A DNA stretch of 64,000 bases from Bosea sp. ANAM02 (lineage in GTDB: Bacteria; Pseudomonadota; Alphaproteobacteria; Rhizobiales; Beijerinckiaceae), in contig NZ_AP022848.1 of NCBI RefSeq assembly GCF_011764485.1, forward strand, positions 1,764,001 to 1,828,000, read 5' to 3'. Of this stretch, positions 46,498-55,420 are shown piece after piece (the first letter of the stretch is position 1; every line of letters begins with the position of its first letter). The translations under genes and the position numbers were made by a program. The notes below the pieces were generated by a model. That model was not told the origin of the DNA and made no database searches. It was given only the letters and a program-made list of their open reading frames with translations.

Positions 46498-46854
46498 TCA
46501 GGCCTTGGCGTGGAAGATGAAGAAGGCGCCGGCGGCGATCAGGGCGAAGCCGACCGCGTGGCCCCAGGTCAGCGATTCCTTCAGCCAGAACACCGAGAAC
46601 CCGGCGAAGACGGTCAGCGTGATCACTTCCTGCATCGTCTTGAGCTCGGCGGCGGAATAGACGGCCGAGCCGATGCGGTTGGCCGGCACGGCCAGCATGT
46701 ATTCGGGCAGGGCGATCATCCAGCTCGCGAGGATGGCGAGCCAGATCGCCGTGCTCTTGTAGCTGAGATGCCCGTACCAGGCGAAGGTCATGAAGATGTT
46801 CGAGCCGAACAGCATCGCGATCGGCAGGAGATGGGCCAGGGAGAGCGTGGGCAT
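46498..46854 (-). CDS. DUF486 small membrane protein
   Basis: 118 residues with four hydrophobic helices; MPTLSLAHLLPIAMLFGSNI, IFMTFAWYGHLSYKS, EYMLAVPANRIGSAVYSAAELKT, matching the DUF486 family (small DMT-like proteins). Start at 46854 gives the family length; an upstream in-frame Met adds an Arg-rich stretch that is not credible. Function unknown. Confidence 0.85.
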   Translation of the reverse strand: MPTLSLAHLLPIAMLFGSNIFMTFAWYGHLSYKSTAIWLAILASWMIALPEYMLAVPANRIGSAVYSAAELKTMQEVITLTVFAGFSVFWLKESLTWGHAVGFALIAAGAFFIFHAKA

Positions 46855-47018
46855 GCCGAGGGCTTTCTTCGCGACGGCAGGGAGGGGAGGCAGGCGGCAT
46901 TGCGGAGGGCGCCGCTCCCATAGCCGGATTCGCGACAACCTCGCCAGATGGGCCATGGTTAACTTCCGTTAACGGCGACGCCCTAGTTTTGCGTGAATTC
47001 TGCGATTCGGTGGAGACC

Positions 47019-48203
47019 ATGCGCGCAATCACACTGGCCTTGCCACTCGTCCTTCTCGCCTCCGCCGCCTCGGCGCAGAGCGGGTTCCAGTCCTGCCTTG
47101 CCGGCTTGAGGTCGGCAGCCGGCGCCAAGGGCGTCTCGGGTACGACCTTCGATCGGGCCATGGCCGGCGTCGAGCCGGACATGAAGGTCATCGAAGCGAT
47201 GAACAACCAGCCGGAGTTCAAGACGCCGATCTGGGATTATCTCGGCACGCTGGTCGACGAGGAGAAGGTGGCGGAAGGCCGCGCGATGCTGCGCCAATAC
47301 GCCTCCGTCTTCGCCGCGGCCGAAAAACGCTTCGGCGTCGACCGCCATACCATCGCCGCCGTCTGGGGCGTCGAGAGCGATTTCGGCAAGGCGCGCGGAA
47401 AATGGCCGCTGGTGCAGTCTCTCGCGACCGGAGCCTGCCTTGCGCCGCGCCGCAACGCCTTCTTCAGGGGCGAGCTGATCGCGACGCTGCAGATCATCCA
47501 GCGGGGCGACCTGCGTCCGGACCGGCTCTTCGGCTCCTGGGCCGGCGCCTTCGGGCATACCCAGTTCATCCCCTCGACCTATATGCGCCTGGCGGTGGAC
47601 GGCGACGGCGACGGACGGCGCGATCTCGTCGATTCGATCCCCGATGCGCTGCATTCCACCGCGAATTTCATGGACAAGGCGGGATGGGTCACCGGCGCGA
47701 GCTGGGGCTACGAGGTGCGCGTGCCCAATGGCTATTCCGGCCCGAGCGGTCGCAAGCCCAAGCAGCCGGTGTCGAGCTGGGCTGCCCGCGGCATCGTCAA
47801 ATTCGACGGCTCTCCGCTCTCCGGTTCGGGACATGCCGGCCTGCTGATGCCGGCGGGCAGGAACGGCCCGGCCTTCCTCGTCTTCAAGAACTACGATGCC
47901 GCCTTCAGCTACAACGGCGCTGATTCCTATGCGCTCGCCATCTCGCTTCTGTCGGACCGGCTGCGCGGCCGGCCGGGCGTGCAGGGCGATTGGCCGACCG
48001 ACGACCTGCCGCTCTCGCGCGAGCAGCGCCGCGAGCTCCAGCGCCTGCTGATCCAGCGCGGCTACAATGTCGGCGAGCCGGACGGCGCCGTCGGCTCGCT
48101 GACGCGCGCCGCGATCAAGGACATCGAGGCGAAGCTCGGCATGCCGCAGACGGGCCGGCCGGGCGAGAAGGTCCTGCGCGCGCTCAAGGGCGGGCGGGTC
48201 TAG
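47019..48203 (+). CDS. Lytic murein transglycosylase (MltB-like) with peptidoglycan-binding domain
   Basis: 394 residues. Signal peptide MRAITLALPLVLLASAASAQ, then the SLT_2 domain: AVWGVESDFGKARGKWPLVQ (catalytic Glu), GAFGHTQFIPSTYMRLAVDG, DALHSTANFMDKAGW. Residues about 330-390 form a peptidoglycan-binding type 1 domain (LQRLLIQRGYNVGEPDGAVG). Cleaves the glycan strand to 1,6-anhydromuropeptides in the periplasm. ATG at 47019 was chosen to begin the signal peptide. Confidence 0.93.
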   Translation: MRAITLALPLVLLASAASAQSGFQSCLAGLRSAAGAKGVSGTTFDRAMAGVEPDMKVIEAMNNQPEFKTPIWDYLGTLVDEEKVAEGRAMLRQYASVFAAAEKRFGVDRHTIAAVWGVESDFGKARGKWPLVQSLATGACLAPRRNAFFRGELIATLQIIQRGDLRPDRLFGSWAGAFGHTQFIPSTYMRLAVDGDGDGRRDLVDSIPDALHSTANFMDKAGWVTGASWGYEVRVPNGYSGPSGRKPKQPVSSWAARGIVKFDGSPLSGSGHAGLLMPAGRNGPAFLVFKNYDAAFSYNGADSYALAISLLSDRLRGRPGVQGDWPTDDLPLSREQRRELQRLLIQRGYNVGEPDGAVGSLTRAAIKDIEAKLGMPQTGRPGEKVLRALKGGRV

Positions 48204-48243
48204 GCGCGAGACCTGGGTTTTCGCCTCAAGGCGCTCCCCTTTT

Positions 48244-48382
48244 GTCATTCCGGGGCTTCGCGCAGCGAAGAACCCGGAACCCCCGACTGGGCATGTCGCC
48301 TTGGTCTCGTTCCGTCGCAATGGCCGAGGTCTCACCGGGTCGTGGGTTCCGGGTTCAGGCCTGCGGCCTGCCCCGGAATGAC
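48244..48382 (+). repeat. Intergenic palindromic repeat, family B copy 5
   Basis: GTCATTCCGGGGC...GCCCCGGAATGAC ends with GAACCCGGAACCC / GGGTTCCGGGTTC inner arms; follows the transglycosylase stop by 40 bases. Confidence 0.83.
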
Positions 48383-48442
48383 AACCGCCTCGCCTCGCAG
48401 AAAACGGGTGGCGTCGCGACACCTCGTCGTATGAAAGGCTTG

Positions 48443-48541
48443 GTCATCCCGGACAAGCGGCGTCAGCCGCACCGATCCGGGATCCGTGCCTGAACCGTTC
48501 CGGCATGGATCCCGGGTCTCCCTTCGGTCGCCCGGGATGAC
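48443..48541 (+). repeat. Intergenic palindromic repeat, family B-related copy 6
   Basis: GTCATCCCGGACAAG...CGCCCGGGATGAC with inner GATCCGGGATCCGTGCC / GGCATGGATCCCGGGTC arms; a diverged relative in tandem with copy 5. Together they fill the 360-base gap before the RidA-like gene, which holds nothing else. Confidence 0.75.
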
Positions 48542-48563
48542 CGGCGTTTCATTCGGAGAATCT

Positions 48564-48950
48564 ATGCGCCGCCTGATTTCCACCGGCTCGCCCTTCGAGC
48601 GCAGCTTCGGCTATTCGCGCGCCGTGATCGACGGCGATCTCGTCTTCGTCTCGGGCACCACCGGCTACGACTACGCCACCATGACCCTGCCCGAGGATCC
48701 GGCCGAGCAGGCGCGCAACATCTTCCGCACGATCGGCGCTGTGCTGGAAGAGGCCGGTTCGTCCCTGTCGCAGGTCGTGCGGGCGCAGTACTTCGTCACC
48801 GACCGCAGCTATTGCGAACCTGTGCTGGCCGTCTGCGGCGCGTTCTTCCGCGAGATCAGGCCGGCTGCCGGCATCTATGTCGTGGCCGGACTGCTCAAGC
48901 CGGAGATGAAGGTCGAGATCGAGGTCACCGCGCGCCTGCCGAAGGGCTGA
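48564..48950 (+). CDS. RidA-family protein, atypical active site
   Basis: 128 residues of the YjgF/YER057c/UK114 fold: [36 protein letters not shown], and the C-terminal [10 protein letters not shown]. In RidA the imine-hydrolysing arginine lies in a P-A-R-S motif; here the aligned sequence is RPAAGIYVV, so that arginine is missing. It is therefore likely a Rid subfamily without 2-aminoacrylate deaminase activity. Start at 48564 after CGGAGAA. Confidence 0.85.
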   Translation: MRRLISTGSPFERSFGYSRAVIDGDLVFVSGTTGYDYATMTLPEDPAEQARNIFRTIGAVLEEAGSSLSQVVRAQYFVTDRSYCEPVLAVCGAFFREIRPAAGIYVVAGLLKPEMKVEIEVTARLPKG

Positions 48951-49050
48951 CGCCGCGCACAGGGCAGGGCTGCATCGCGGCGCTTGCGCAGGCGGCCTCG
49001 CGCCCGTAATCACCCCGCCAACGCAAACACGCGAAGGCGAGGCGACGACC

Positions 49051-50160
49051 ATGGCGACCCACAAGCTCCTGCTGCTCCCCGGCGACGGCATCGGCCCCGA
49101 GGTGATGGGCCAGGTCGAGCAGATCGTCTCCTGGTTCGGCAAGCAGGGCCTCGGCTCCTTCGAGATCGAGAAGGGCCTTGTCGGCGGCGCGGCCTATGAC
49201 GCGCACAAGCAGGCGATCTCCGAAGGCGACATGAAACTCGCGCAGGACGCCGACGCCGTGCTGTTCGGCGCGGTCGGCGGCCCGAAATGGGCCGATGTGC
49301 CCTATCAGCACCGCCCGGAGGCGGGCCTGCTGCGCCTGCGCAAGGATCTGGGCCTGTTCGCGAACCTGCGTCCGGCGATCTGCTACCCGGCGCTGGCCTC
49401 GGCTTCCTCGCTGAAGCCCGAGGTTGTCGAGGGCCTCGACATCCTGATCGTGCGCGAGCTGACCGGCGGCGTCTATTTCGGCGAGCCGAAGGAGATCGTC
49501 ACGCTGGAGGACGGCCAGAAGCGCGGCATCGATACCCAGCTCTACACGACCGGCGAGGTCGAGCGCATCTGCCGCGTCGCCTTCGAGCTAGCGCGCACCC
49601 GCCGCAACAAGGTCTCCTCGGCCGAGAAGCACAACGTGATGAAGACCGGTGTGCTCTGGAAGCAGACGGTCACTGCGCTCCACGCGGCCGAGTACGGGGA
49701 TGTCGAGCTCGAGCATGTGCTGGCCGACAACTGCGCCATGCAGCTCGTGCGCTGGCCGAAGCAGTATGACGTCATCGTCTGCGACAACCTGTTCGGCGAC
49801 ATCCTGTCGGACGTGGCGGCGATGCTGACCGGTTCGCTCGGCATGCTGCCCTCCGCCTCGCTCGGCGCCGAGGACCCGGTCACCGGCAAGCGCAAGGCGC
49901 TCTACGAGCCCGTCCACGGCTCGGCGCCGGACATCGCCGGCAAGGGCCTCGCCAACCCGATCGCGATGATCGGCTCGTTTGCCATGGCGCTGCGCTACTC
50001 GTTCGGCGCGGGCGAGGCGGCGGATCGGCTCGAAGGCGCGATCGCCGACGTGCTCGGCTCCGGCACCCGCACCAAGGACATCGCCGCGCCCGGCGCCAAC
50101 GCCGTCTCGACCAGCGAGATGGGCGCAGCGATCATTGGGGCGTTGGAAGCACGCGGCTGA
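49051..50160 (+). CDS. leuB: 3-isopropylmalate dehydrogenase
   Basis: 369 residues. NAD-dependent oxidation and decarboxylation of 3-isopropylmalate, third step in leucine synthesis. Motifs: [60 protein letters not shown] and [19 protein letters not shown]. Start ATG at 49051 after a GGCGAGGCG region. It is about 30 kb from leuC/leuD. Confidence 0.97.
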   Translation: MATHKLLLLPGDGIGPEVMGQVEQIVSWFGKQGLGSFEIEKGLVGGAAYDAHKQAISEGDMKLAQDADAVLFGAVGGPKWADVPYQHRPEAGLLRLRKDLGLFANLRPAICYPALASASSLKPEVVEGLDILIVRELTGGVYFGEPKEIVTLEDGQKRGIDTQLYTTGEVERICRVAFELARTRRNKVSSAEKHNVMKTGVLWKQTVTALHAAEYGDVELEHVLADNCAMQLVRWPKQYDVIVCDNLFGDILSDVAAMLTGSLGMLPSASLGAEDPVTGKRKALYEPVHGSAPDIAGKGLANPIAMIGSFAMALRYSFGAGEAADRLEGAIADVLGSGTRTKDIAAPGANAVSTSEMGAAIIGALEARG

Positions 50161-50169
50161 TTGCGAACC

Positions 50170-50249
50170 GTCATGGCCGGGCTTGACCCGGCCATCTCGG
50201 AAACCAGCCCAGCTCGGAAAGAGATGCTCGGGTCAAGCCCGAGCATGAC
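50170..50249 (+). repeat. Intergenic palindromic repeat, family C copy 4
   Basis: GTCATGGCCGGGCTTGACCC...AAGCCCGAGCATGAC; its left hairpin is GGCCGGG/CCCGGCC instead of GCTCGGG/CCCGAGC, a mosaic with another family. Starts 9 bases after the leuB stop. Confidence 0.82.
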
Positions 50250-50337
50250 GATGGGAGAAAATCTCTCTCCCTCGTGAATTGCCGTGACCCCGCTTTCGTG
50301 GCCTAACTCGGCGCGACGAAAACCGAGTATGTCCGTC

Positions 50338-51294
50338 ATGATGATCAAGCGCCGTGCCGGCTGGGAAATGCCGGAAAGCCAGGCCACGCCCGAGGGCGCG
50401 TTCCTCACCCGCCGCCAGTTGATGGCCGCCGGCGCCGGGTTGATCGGAGGCGCTGCATTGCCCGGCCTTGCGTCGGCGCAGACGCCCGACCCGACGCTCG
50501 ATCTCTACCCGGCCAAGCGCAACGCCGCCTATGTGCTGGGCGTGCCGCAGACGGCGGAAGAGGACGCCGCCAACTACAATAATTTCTACGAGTTCGGCAT
50601 GTCGAAGGACATCGTCGATGCCTCGAAGCGCCTCGCTACGCGGCCCTGGACCATCCAGGTCGACGGGCTCGTCGAAAAGCCGTTCGAGATCGGTTTCGAC
50701 GATCTCGTGCGCAAGCTGCCGCTGGAGGAGCGGCTCTATCGCTTCCGCTGCGTCGAGGCCTGGGCGATGGCCGTGCCGTGGACCGGCATCCCGCTCGCCG
50801 CCTTCGTCGCGCTGGCGAAGCCGCTCTCGGGCGCGAAATACATCCGCTTCGAGACCTTCCTGAATCCGCGCGTCGCGCCGGGGCAGAACCAGCGCTGGTA
50901 TCCCTGGCCCTATACGGAGGGGCTGACGATCGCGGAGGCGACGAACGAGCTGCCGCTGCTGGTCACCGGTATCTATGGCAAGCCGCTGCCCACGCAGCAT
51001 GGCGCGCCGATCCGCCTGATCACGCCGTGGAAATACGGCTTCAAATCGGTGAAATCGATCCGCAAGATCAGCTTCGTCGCCGAGCGGCCGAAGACATTCT
51101 GGGAGGGCCTGCAGGCTTCGGAATACGGCTTCTGGGCCAATGTGAACCCGGCCGTGCCGCATCCCCGCTGGAGCCAGGCGAGCGAGCAGATCCTGGGCTC
51201 GCGCGAGCGCCGCCCGACGCAGATCTATAACGGTTATGGCGAGCAGGTTGCCGGGCTCTACAAGGGGCTGGAGGGCGAGAAGCTCTTCATGTGA
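50338..51294 (+). CDS. msrP: Periplasmic methionine-sulfoxide reductase catalytic subunit
   Basis: 318 residues, molybdopterin enzyme that repairs oxidised methionines in periplasmic proteins. Tat signal LTRRQLMAAGAGLIGGAAL near 23-41, an N-terminal TPEGAFLTRR typical of MsrP, FYEFGMSKDIVD, the molybdenum-ligand Cys138 in RFRCVEAWAM, and HGAPIRLITPWKYGFKSVKSI. The heme membrane partner MsrQ normally follows; here the next gene is ogt. Start could also be 50329. Confidence 0.93.
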   Translation: MMIKRRAGWEMPESQATPEGAFLTRRQLMAAGAGLIGGAALPGLASAQTPDPTLDLYPAKRNAAYVLGVPQTAEEDAANYNNFYEFGMSKDIVDASKRLATRPWTIQVDGLVEKPFEIGFDDLVRKLPLEERLYRFRCVEAWAMAVPWTGIPLAAFVALAKPLSGAKYIRFETFLNPRVAPGQNQRWYPWPYTEGLTIAEATNELPLLVTGIYGKPLPTQHGAPIRLITPWKYGFKSVKSIRKISFVAERPKTFWEGLQASEYGFWANVNPAVPHPRWSQASEQILGSRERRPTQIYNGYGEQVAGLYKGLEGEKLFM

Positions 51295-51384
51295 GGCTGA
51301 GCCGCGGCAGGTTTCGGGTGCCGTCTCCTGCCGCTGCCGTGCTAGACCTCGTGTCATTCCAAGCCGGAACGACACGGGTCGCCC

Positions 51385-51960
51385 ATGGCCAGCCAGCATT
51401 TCCATCTGTTCGAGACCACGATCGGCCCTTGCGCCGTCGTCTGGGAGGGCGAGCGCTTCATCGGCGCGCAACTGCCCGAGCGTGACGAGGCGGCCGCCCG
51501 CAGGCGTCTGGAGCGGCGCTTTCCCGAGGCTGACGAGGTCCCCGCAGAAGGCTTCGTCGCGGAGGCCGTGGCCGGCATCCGGGCGCTGTTCGACGGCGAG
51601 AAGCGCGACCTGTCACATCTGCCGGTAGCGCTGGAGAGCGTCTCCGCCTTCAACCGCAAGGTCTACGAGGTCGCGCTCGCCATCCCGCATGGCGAGACGC
51701 TGACCTATGGCGAGGTGGCGCAGCGCATCGGCGATCCCGGCGCGGCGCGGGCGGTGGGCGTCGCGCTCGGCCAGAATCCCTGGCCGATCATCGTGCCCTG
51801 CCATCGCGTGCTCGCGGCAGGCGGCAGGACCGGCGGCTTCTCGGCCGAGGGCGGCGTCGAGATCAAGCTGAGAATCCTGACCATCGAGAAGGCGCGCACC
51901 AGCGCCGAGCCCAGCCTGTTCGACGCCCTGCCGCTGGCGGCTCGGCCGGGACGGCATTGA
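51385..51960 (+). CDS. ogt: Methylated-DNA-protein-cysteine methyltransferase
   Basis: 191 residues. Removes O6-alkyl groups from guanine to its own cysteine. An N-terminal ribonuclease-like part is followed by the catalytic domain: IPHGETLTYGEVAQRIGDPGAARAVG with the helix-turn-helix Arg finger, then PWPIIVPCHRVLAAGG with the acceptor Cys. C-terminal GFSAEGGVEIKLRIL is also conserved. A bit longer than the usual 160-175. Confidence 0.94.
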   Translation: MASQHFHLFETTIGPCAVVWEGERFIGAQLPERDEAAARRRLERRFPEADEVPAEGFVAEAVAGIRALFDGEKRDLSHLPVALESVSAFNRKVYEVALAIPHGETLTYGEVAQRIGDPGAARAVGVALGQNPWPIIVPCHRVLAAGGRTGGFSAEGGVEIKLRILTIEKARTSAEPSLFDALPLAARPGRH

Positions 51961-51975
51961 GCAGCGCTTGAATCT

Positions 51976-52101
51976 CCAAGCCCTCATCCTGAGGAGCAAG
52001 CGAAGCTTGCGTCTCGAAGGATGCTGCTCCAGTTGGTTCCGGAGCCTGCTGGATCATCCTTCGAGACGCCGCTGACGCGGCTCCTCAGAATGAGGGCTTG
52101 G
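51976..52101 (+). repeat. Intergenic palindromic repeat, family D
   Basis: CCAAGCCCTCATCCTGAGGA...TCCTCAGAATGAGGGCTTGG ends and CGTCTCGAAGGATG / CATCCTTCGAGACG inner arms. Widely seen type in this group of bacteria; only one copy in the window. Starts 15 bases after the ogt stop. Confidence 0.85.
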
Positions 52102-52241
52102 GAGAAGGTCGCGCGCCCCTGAGCCGATGCCCGCGCCCGCAGTTTGAATTCCCGCAATATCGCCCTTGCAGCGCCGCCGCTTGCGCGGCTTAAGGCGCGG
52201 CCTCTACTGTGCCGGCCTTTCCACCCTCACTGGGGATCAGC

Positions 52242-52793
52242 ATGGCCAAACTGAAGCTCGCCGTCATCGTGGGCAGCAACCGCCGCGAATCGATCAACCG
52301 CAAGCTGGCCCAGGCGCTGGTGAAGCTGGGCGAGGGCGCTTTCGACGCCAATTTCGTCCAGATCGACGACCTGCCGATGTTCAACCAGGACCTGGAGCCG
52401 AACCGTCCGGAATCGACGCTGCGCCTGAAGCGCGAGATCGAGGCCGCCGATGCGATCCTGATCGTTACGCCCGAGCATAACCGCTCGATCCCGGCCGTGC
52501 TGAAGAACGCCATCGACTGGGCCTCGCGCCCTTACGGCAAGAATTCCTGGGCCGGCAAGACCGTTGCCGTCACCGGCACCAGCGGCGGCGCCGTCGGCAC
52601 GGCCGTCTCCCAGAATGAGTTGCGGATGATCCTGACCAATCTCGCCGGCGTCGTGGTGGGCAGCCAGGTCTTCGTCACCTTCAAGGACGATCTGATTGAT
52701 GCCCAGCACAACGTCACCAACGAGGCCACTCGCGGCTTCCTGCAGGGCTTCGTCGACAATTTCGCGAAAATCGCCGGCAAGCTCGCCGCCTGA
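52242..52793 (+). CDS. NADPH-dependent FMN reductase
   Basis: 183 residues, flavodoxin-like: LAVIVGSNRRESINRKLAQAL (FMN phosphate loop), ADAILIVTPEHNRSIPAVLKNAIDW, VAVTGTSGGAVGTAVSQNELR. ChrR/azoreductase-type cytosolic quinone or chromate reductase. GGGGATC lies before the ATG. Its own terminator follows 28 bases later. Confidence 0.92.
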   Translation: MAKLKLAVIVGSNRRESINRKLAQALVKLGEGAFDANFVQIDDLPMFNQDLEPNRPESTLRLKREIEAADAILIVTPEHNRSIPAVLKNAIDWASRPYGKNSWAGKTVAVTGTSGGAVGTAVSQNELRMILTNLAGVVVGSQVFVTFKDDLIDAQHNVTNEATRGFLQGFVDNFAKIAGKLAA

Positions 52794-52821
52794 TCGAAAC
52801 GAGCCTCTGCGCTTGCATGAA

Positions 52822-52848
52822 GGCGTCGCCTCCGGGCGGCGCCTTTTT
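52822..52848 (+). terminator. Rho-independent terminator of the FMN reductase gene
   Basis: GGCGTCGCC-TCCG-GGCGGCGCC with one G-U pair, followed by five T, 28 bases after the stop codon. Confidence 0.9.
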
Positions 52849-52877
52849 CGTTGCGGGCATGCAGCAGGCGATCGGGC

Positions 52878-53018
52878 AAAAAAAGAGCCGGCGTCCCCGA
52901 GGGGAGCCGGCTTTGTAAGTTTGAAACATCTGGCGAAACCGCCAAACATCTCAGAGGGGAACGGCTGAAACGAACTCAACGCCGGGAGGAGATTGCGGAG
53001 CCCGTTCCGAACAACCGT
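52878..53018 (-). ncRNA. Three-hairpin small RNA, AbcR (alpha-r15)-like
   Basis: Minus-strand transcript of about 140 nt. Hairpin 1: GGAACGG (53008-53002) pairs with CCGTTCC (52964-52958), extended by CT/AG past a bulged G, and holds CTCCTCCC (52991-52984) in its loop, an anti-Shine-Dalgarno motif. Hairpin 2: TGGCG-GTTT-CGCCA (52944-52931), flanked by direct GATGTTT repeats. Hairpin 3: a strong terminator, AGCCGGC...GCCGGCT, then seven T (52884-52878). No good reading frame. Position directly downstream of an LsrB/VtlR-type gene beside trxB is where AbcR sRNAs lie in Rhizobiales, where they repress ABC-transporter and other mRNAs through CU-rich loops with Hfq. Only one copy here, where many rhizobia have two. 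The RNA is well supported; the family name is inference. Confidence 0.7.
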
Positions 53019-53024
53019 GAGTAC

Positions 53025-53091
53025 AATATCGGCCATGACCTGCCGTTTTGCAATGCAACATATCTTGGGTCCGCCATGCGGTCATTGCATG
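53025..53091 (-). promoter_or_regulatory. sRNA promoter with LysR-type T-N11-A box
   Basis: On the minus strand: -35 TTGCAA (53053-53048), 17-base spacer, -10 GATATT (53030-53025), predicted start near 53018. A dyad CATGC-N7-GCATG at 53075-53091 contains T-N11-A and is centred near -65, the usual LysR recognition site; a second dyad TTGCA-T-TGCAA at 53048-53058 overlaps the -35, where the LysR activation site sits. LsrB/VtlR is known to activate AbcR-type sRNA genes, so the adjacent lsrB product is the expected activator. Confidence 0.65.
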
Positions 53092-53279
53092 AACCAAGGG
53101 CATATGGCGCCAATTTGAGCCTAAATGATTGAGAAATATGCGTTCGTTGCAGGGTGGCGCCTGCGCGCAGAAGTTGCGGATACCTTGGAAACCCGATTTT
53201 TGTCCTCTGCTGAACAGTTTTCAGGCGAACGATCCGATTTTGGCGCATGCGAGATGCCCGTTTGGTCACAAAACCGCCA

Positions 53280-53312
53280 GAATCGAAAAGGGCGCCCTGC
53301 GGCGCCCGATTC
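53280..53312 (-). terminator. Rho-independent terminator of lsrB
   Basis: Read on the minus strand: GGGCGCC-GCA-GGGCGCCC followed by four T, inside outer GAATCG/CGATTC arms. It ends about 50 bases after the lsrB stop and so separates lsrB from the sRNA promoter. Confidence 0.85.
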
Positions 53313-53332
53313 TGCATGACGTGCCAGTGCGG

Positions 53333-54220
53333 TCAGTAGGTCCAGCGCTGGGCCTTCTGGATGAGGAAGTCGCGGAAGACCTGGACGCGGGCGACCGACT
53401 TCATCTCCTCGGGATAGACCAGATAGCTCTCGAGCTGCGGCATCTCGGTCTCGCGCATGAGCTGAACGAGCGGGGAGCCGGTCTCGATCAGGTAATCCGG
53501 CAGCACGGCGATGCCGGCGCCCGAATCCACCGCCCGCTTCATCGCGGTGATGTTGTTGACTGTCAGATGGATCGGCCGCGGATTGCGCTGGTCGCGCCCC
53601 ATGGTGCCGAGCCAGTGCACCGCCGTCAGATAGGACGGCGAGGTGCCGCCGAAGGACAGGATGCGGTGGTTGTCGAGATCGTCGTAGCCCTTGGGCTCGC
53701 CGAAGCGCTTCACATAGGCCGGCGAGGCGTAGACATGGAAGTGCACGGTGAAGAGCTTGCGCTGGATCAGGTCCGGCTGCTGCGGCTGGCGCAGGCGGAT
53801 GGCGATATCGGCCTCGCGCATCGACAGGTCGAGTTCCTCATCGGTGAGGATGAGCTCGACCCGGATGTCGGGGTAGAGATCCATGAACTCGGAGAGGCGG
53901 GGCGTCAGCCAGTGCCCGCCGAGGCCCCGCGTCGCCGTGACCTTGAGTTCGCCAGAAGGGTGCTCGCGCGTCTCGGAGAGCTGCGAGCGGGTGCGCTCCA
54001 GCCGCTGCGTCATCTCGCGGGCGGCGCGCCACAGCAATTCGCCTTGCTCGGTGAGGATGAGGCCGCGCGTATGGCGGTGGAACAGCGGCGCGCGCAGCTC
54101 CCGCTCAAGCGCGCCGATCTGGCGGCTGACGGCCGATTGACTCAGGCCCAGAACATCGCCAGCCTTGGTGAAGCTGCCTGACTCCGCGACCGTATAAAAA
54201 ATCCTGATGCGGTCCCAATC
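53333..54220 (-). CDS. lsrB: LysR-family regulator, LsrB/VtlR-like
   Basis: 295 residues. Winged helix WDRIRIFYTVAESGSFTKAG, LGLSQSAVSRQIGALEREL, APLFHRHTRGLILTEQGELL, then a LysR substrate domain (ATRGLGGHWLTPRLSEFMDLYP). The N-terminus WDRIRIF...LSQSAVSRQ and the trxB neighbour match LsrB of rhizobia and VtlR of Brucella, which control redox genes and AbcR2. I use the GTG at 54220 (giving MDWDRIRIF, the family's start), with GGGGGAAG upstream; an ATG at 54253 is an alternative that adds 11 residues. Symbol is by similarity and context. Confidence 0.85.
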   Translation of the reverse strand, partial: DWDRIRIFYTVAESGSFTKAGDVLGLSQSAVSRQIGALERELRAPLFHRHTRGLILTEQGELLWRAAREMTQRLERTRSQLSETREHPSGELKVTATRGLGGHWLTPRLSEFMDLYPDIRVELILTDEELDLSMREADIAIRLRQPQQPDLIQRKLFTVHFHVYASPAYVKRFGEPKGYDDLDNHRILSFGGTSPSYLTAVHWLGTMGRDQRNPRPIHLTVNNITAMKRAVDSGAGIAVLPDYLIETGSPLVQLMRETEMPQLESYLVYPEEMKSVARVQVFRDFLIQKAQRWTY

Positions 54221-54265
54221 CACCGCGCTTCCCCCGCTATGCGTTTTTTGCATGATGGGGGATAA

Positions 54266-54357
54266 AGGCGTTGTGCGTCAACGCCTCTGTGGCAGAGAGT
54301 CACCCATATTCGCACTGAATCTGGTGACGCAACCCATCAGAGTCAGTGATGGGTTGC
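54266..54357 (-). promoter_or_regulatory. Two perfect stem-loops between trxB and lsrB
   Basis: GCAACCCATCA / TGATGGGTTGC (54329-54357, 11-bp arms, 7-base loop), and AGGCGTTG-N5-CAACGCCT (54266-54286, 8-bp arms). On the minus strand the second is followed by TTTATC, a weak terminator or attenuator, about 45 bases before the lsrB GTG. They lie in the trxB-lsrB intercistronic gap, so they could set how much trxB transcription reaches lsrB. Confidence 0.6.
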
Positions 54358-54367
54358 GGCTAACCGT

Positions 54368-55420
<1,053 letters not shown>

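Noticed and set aside
52976..53317. A 113-codon minus-strand frame across the sRNA promoter region
   Set aside because: It overlaps the lsrB terminator and the sRNA promoter, lacks a ribosome site, and has no coding-like third-position bias.
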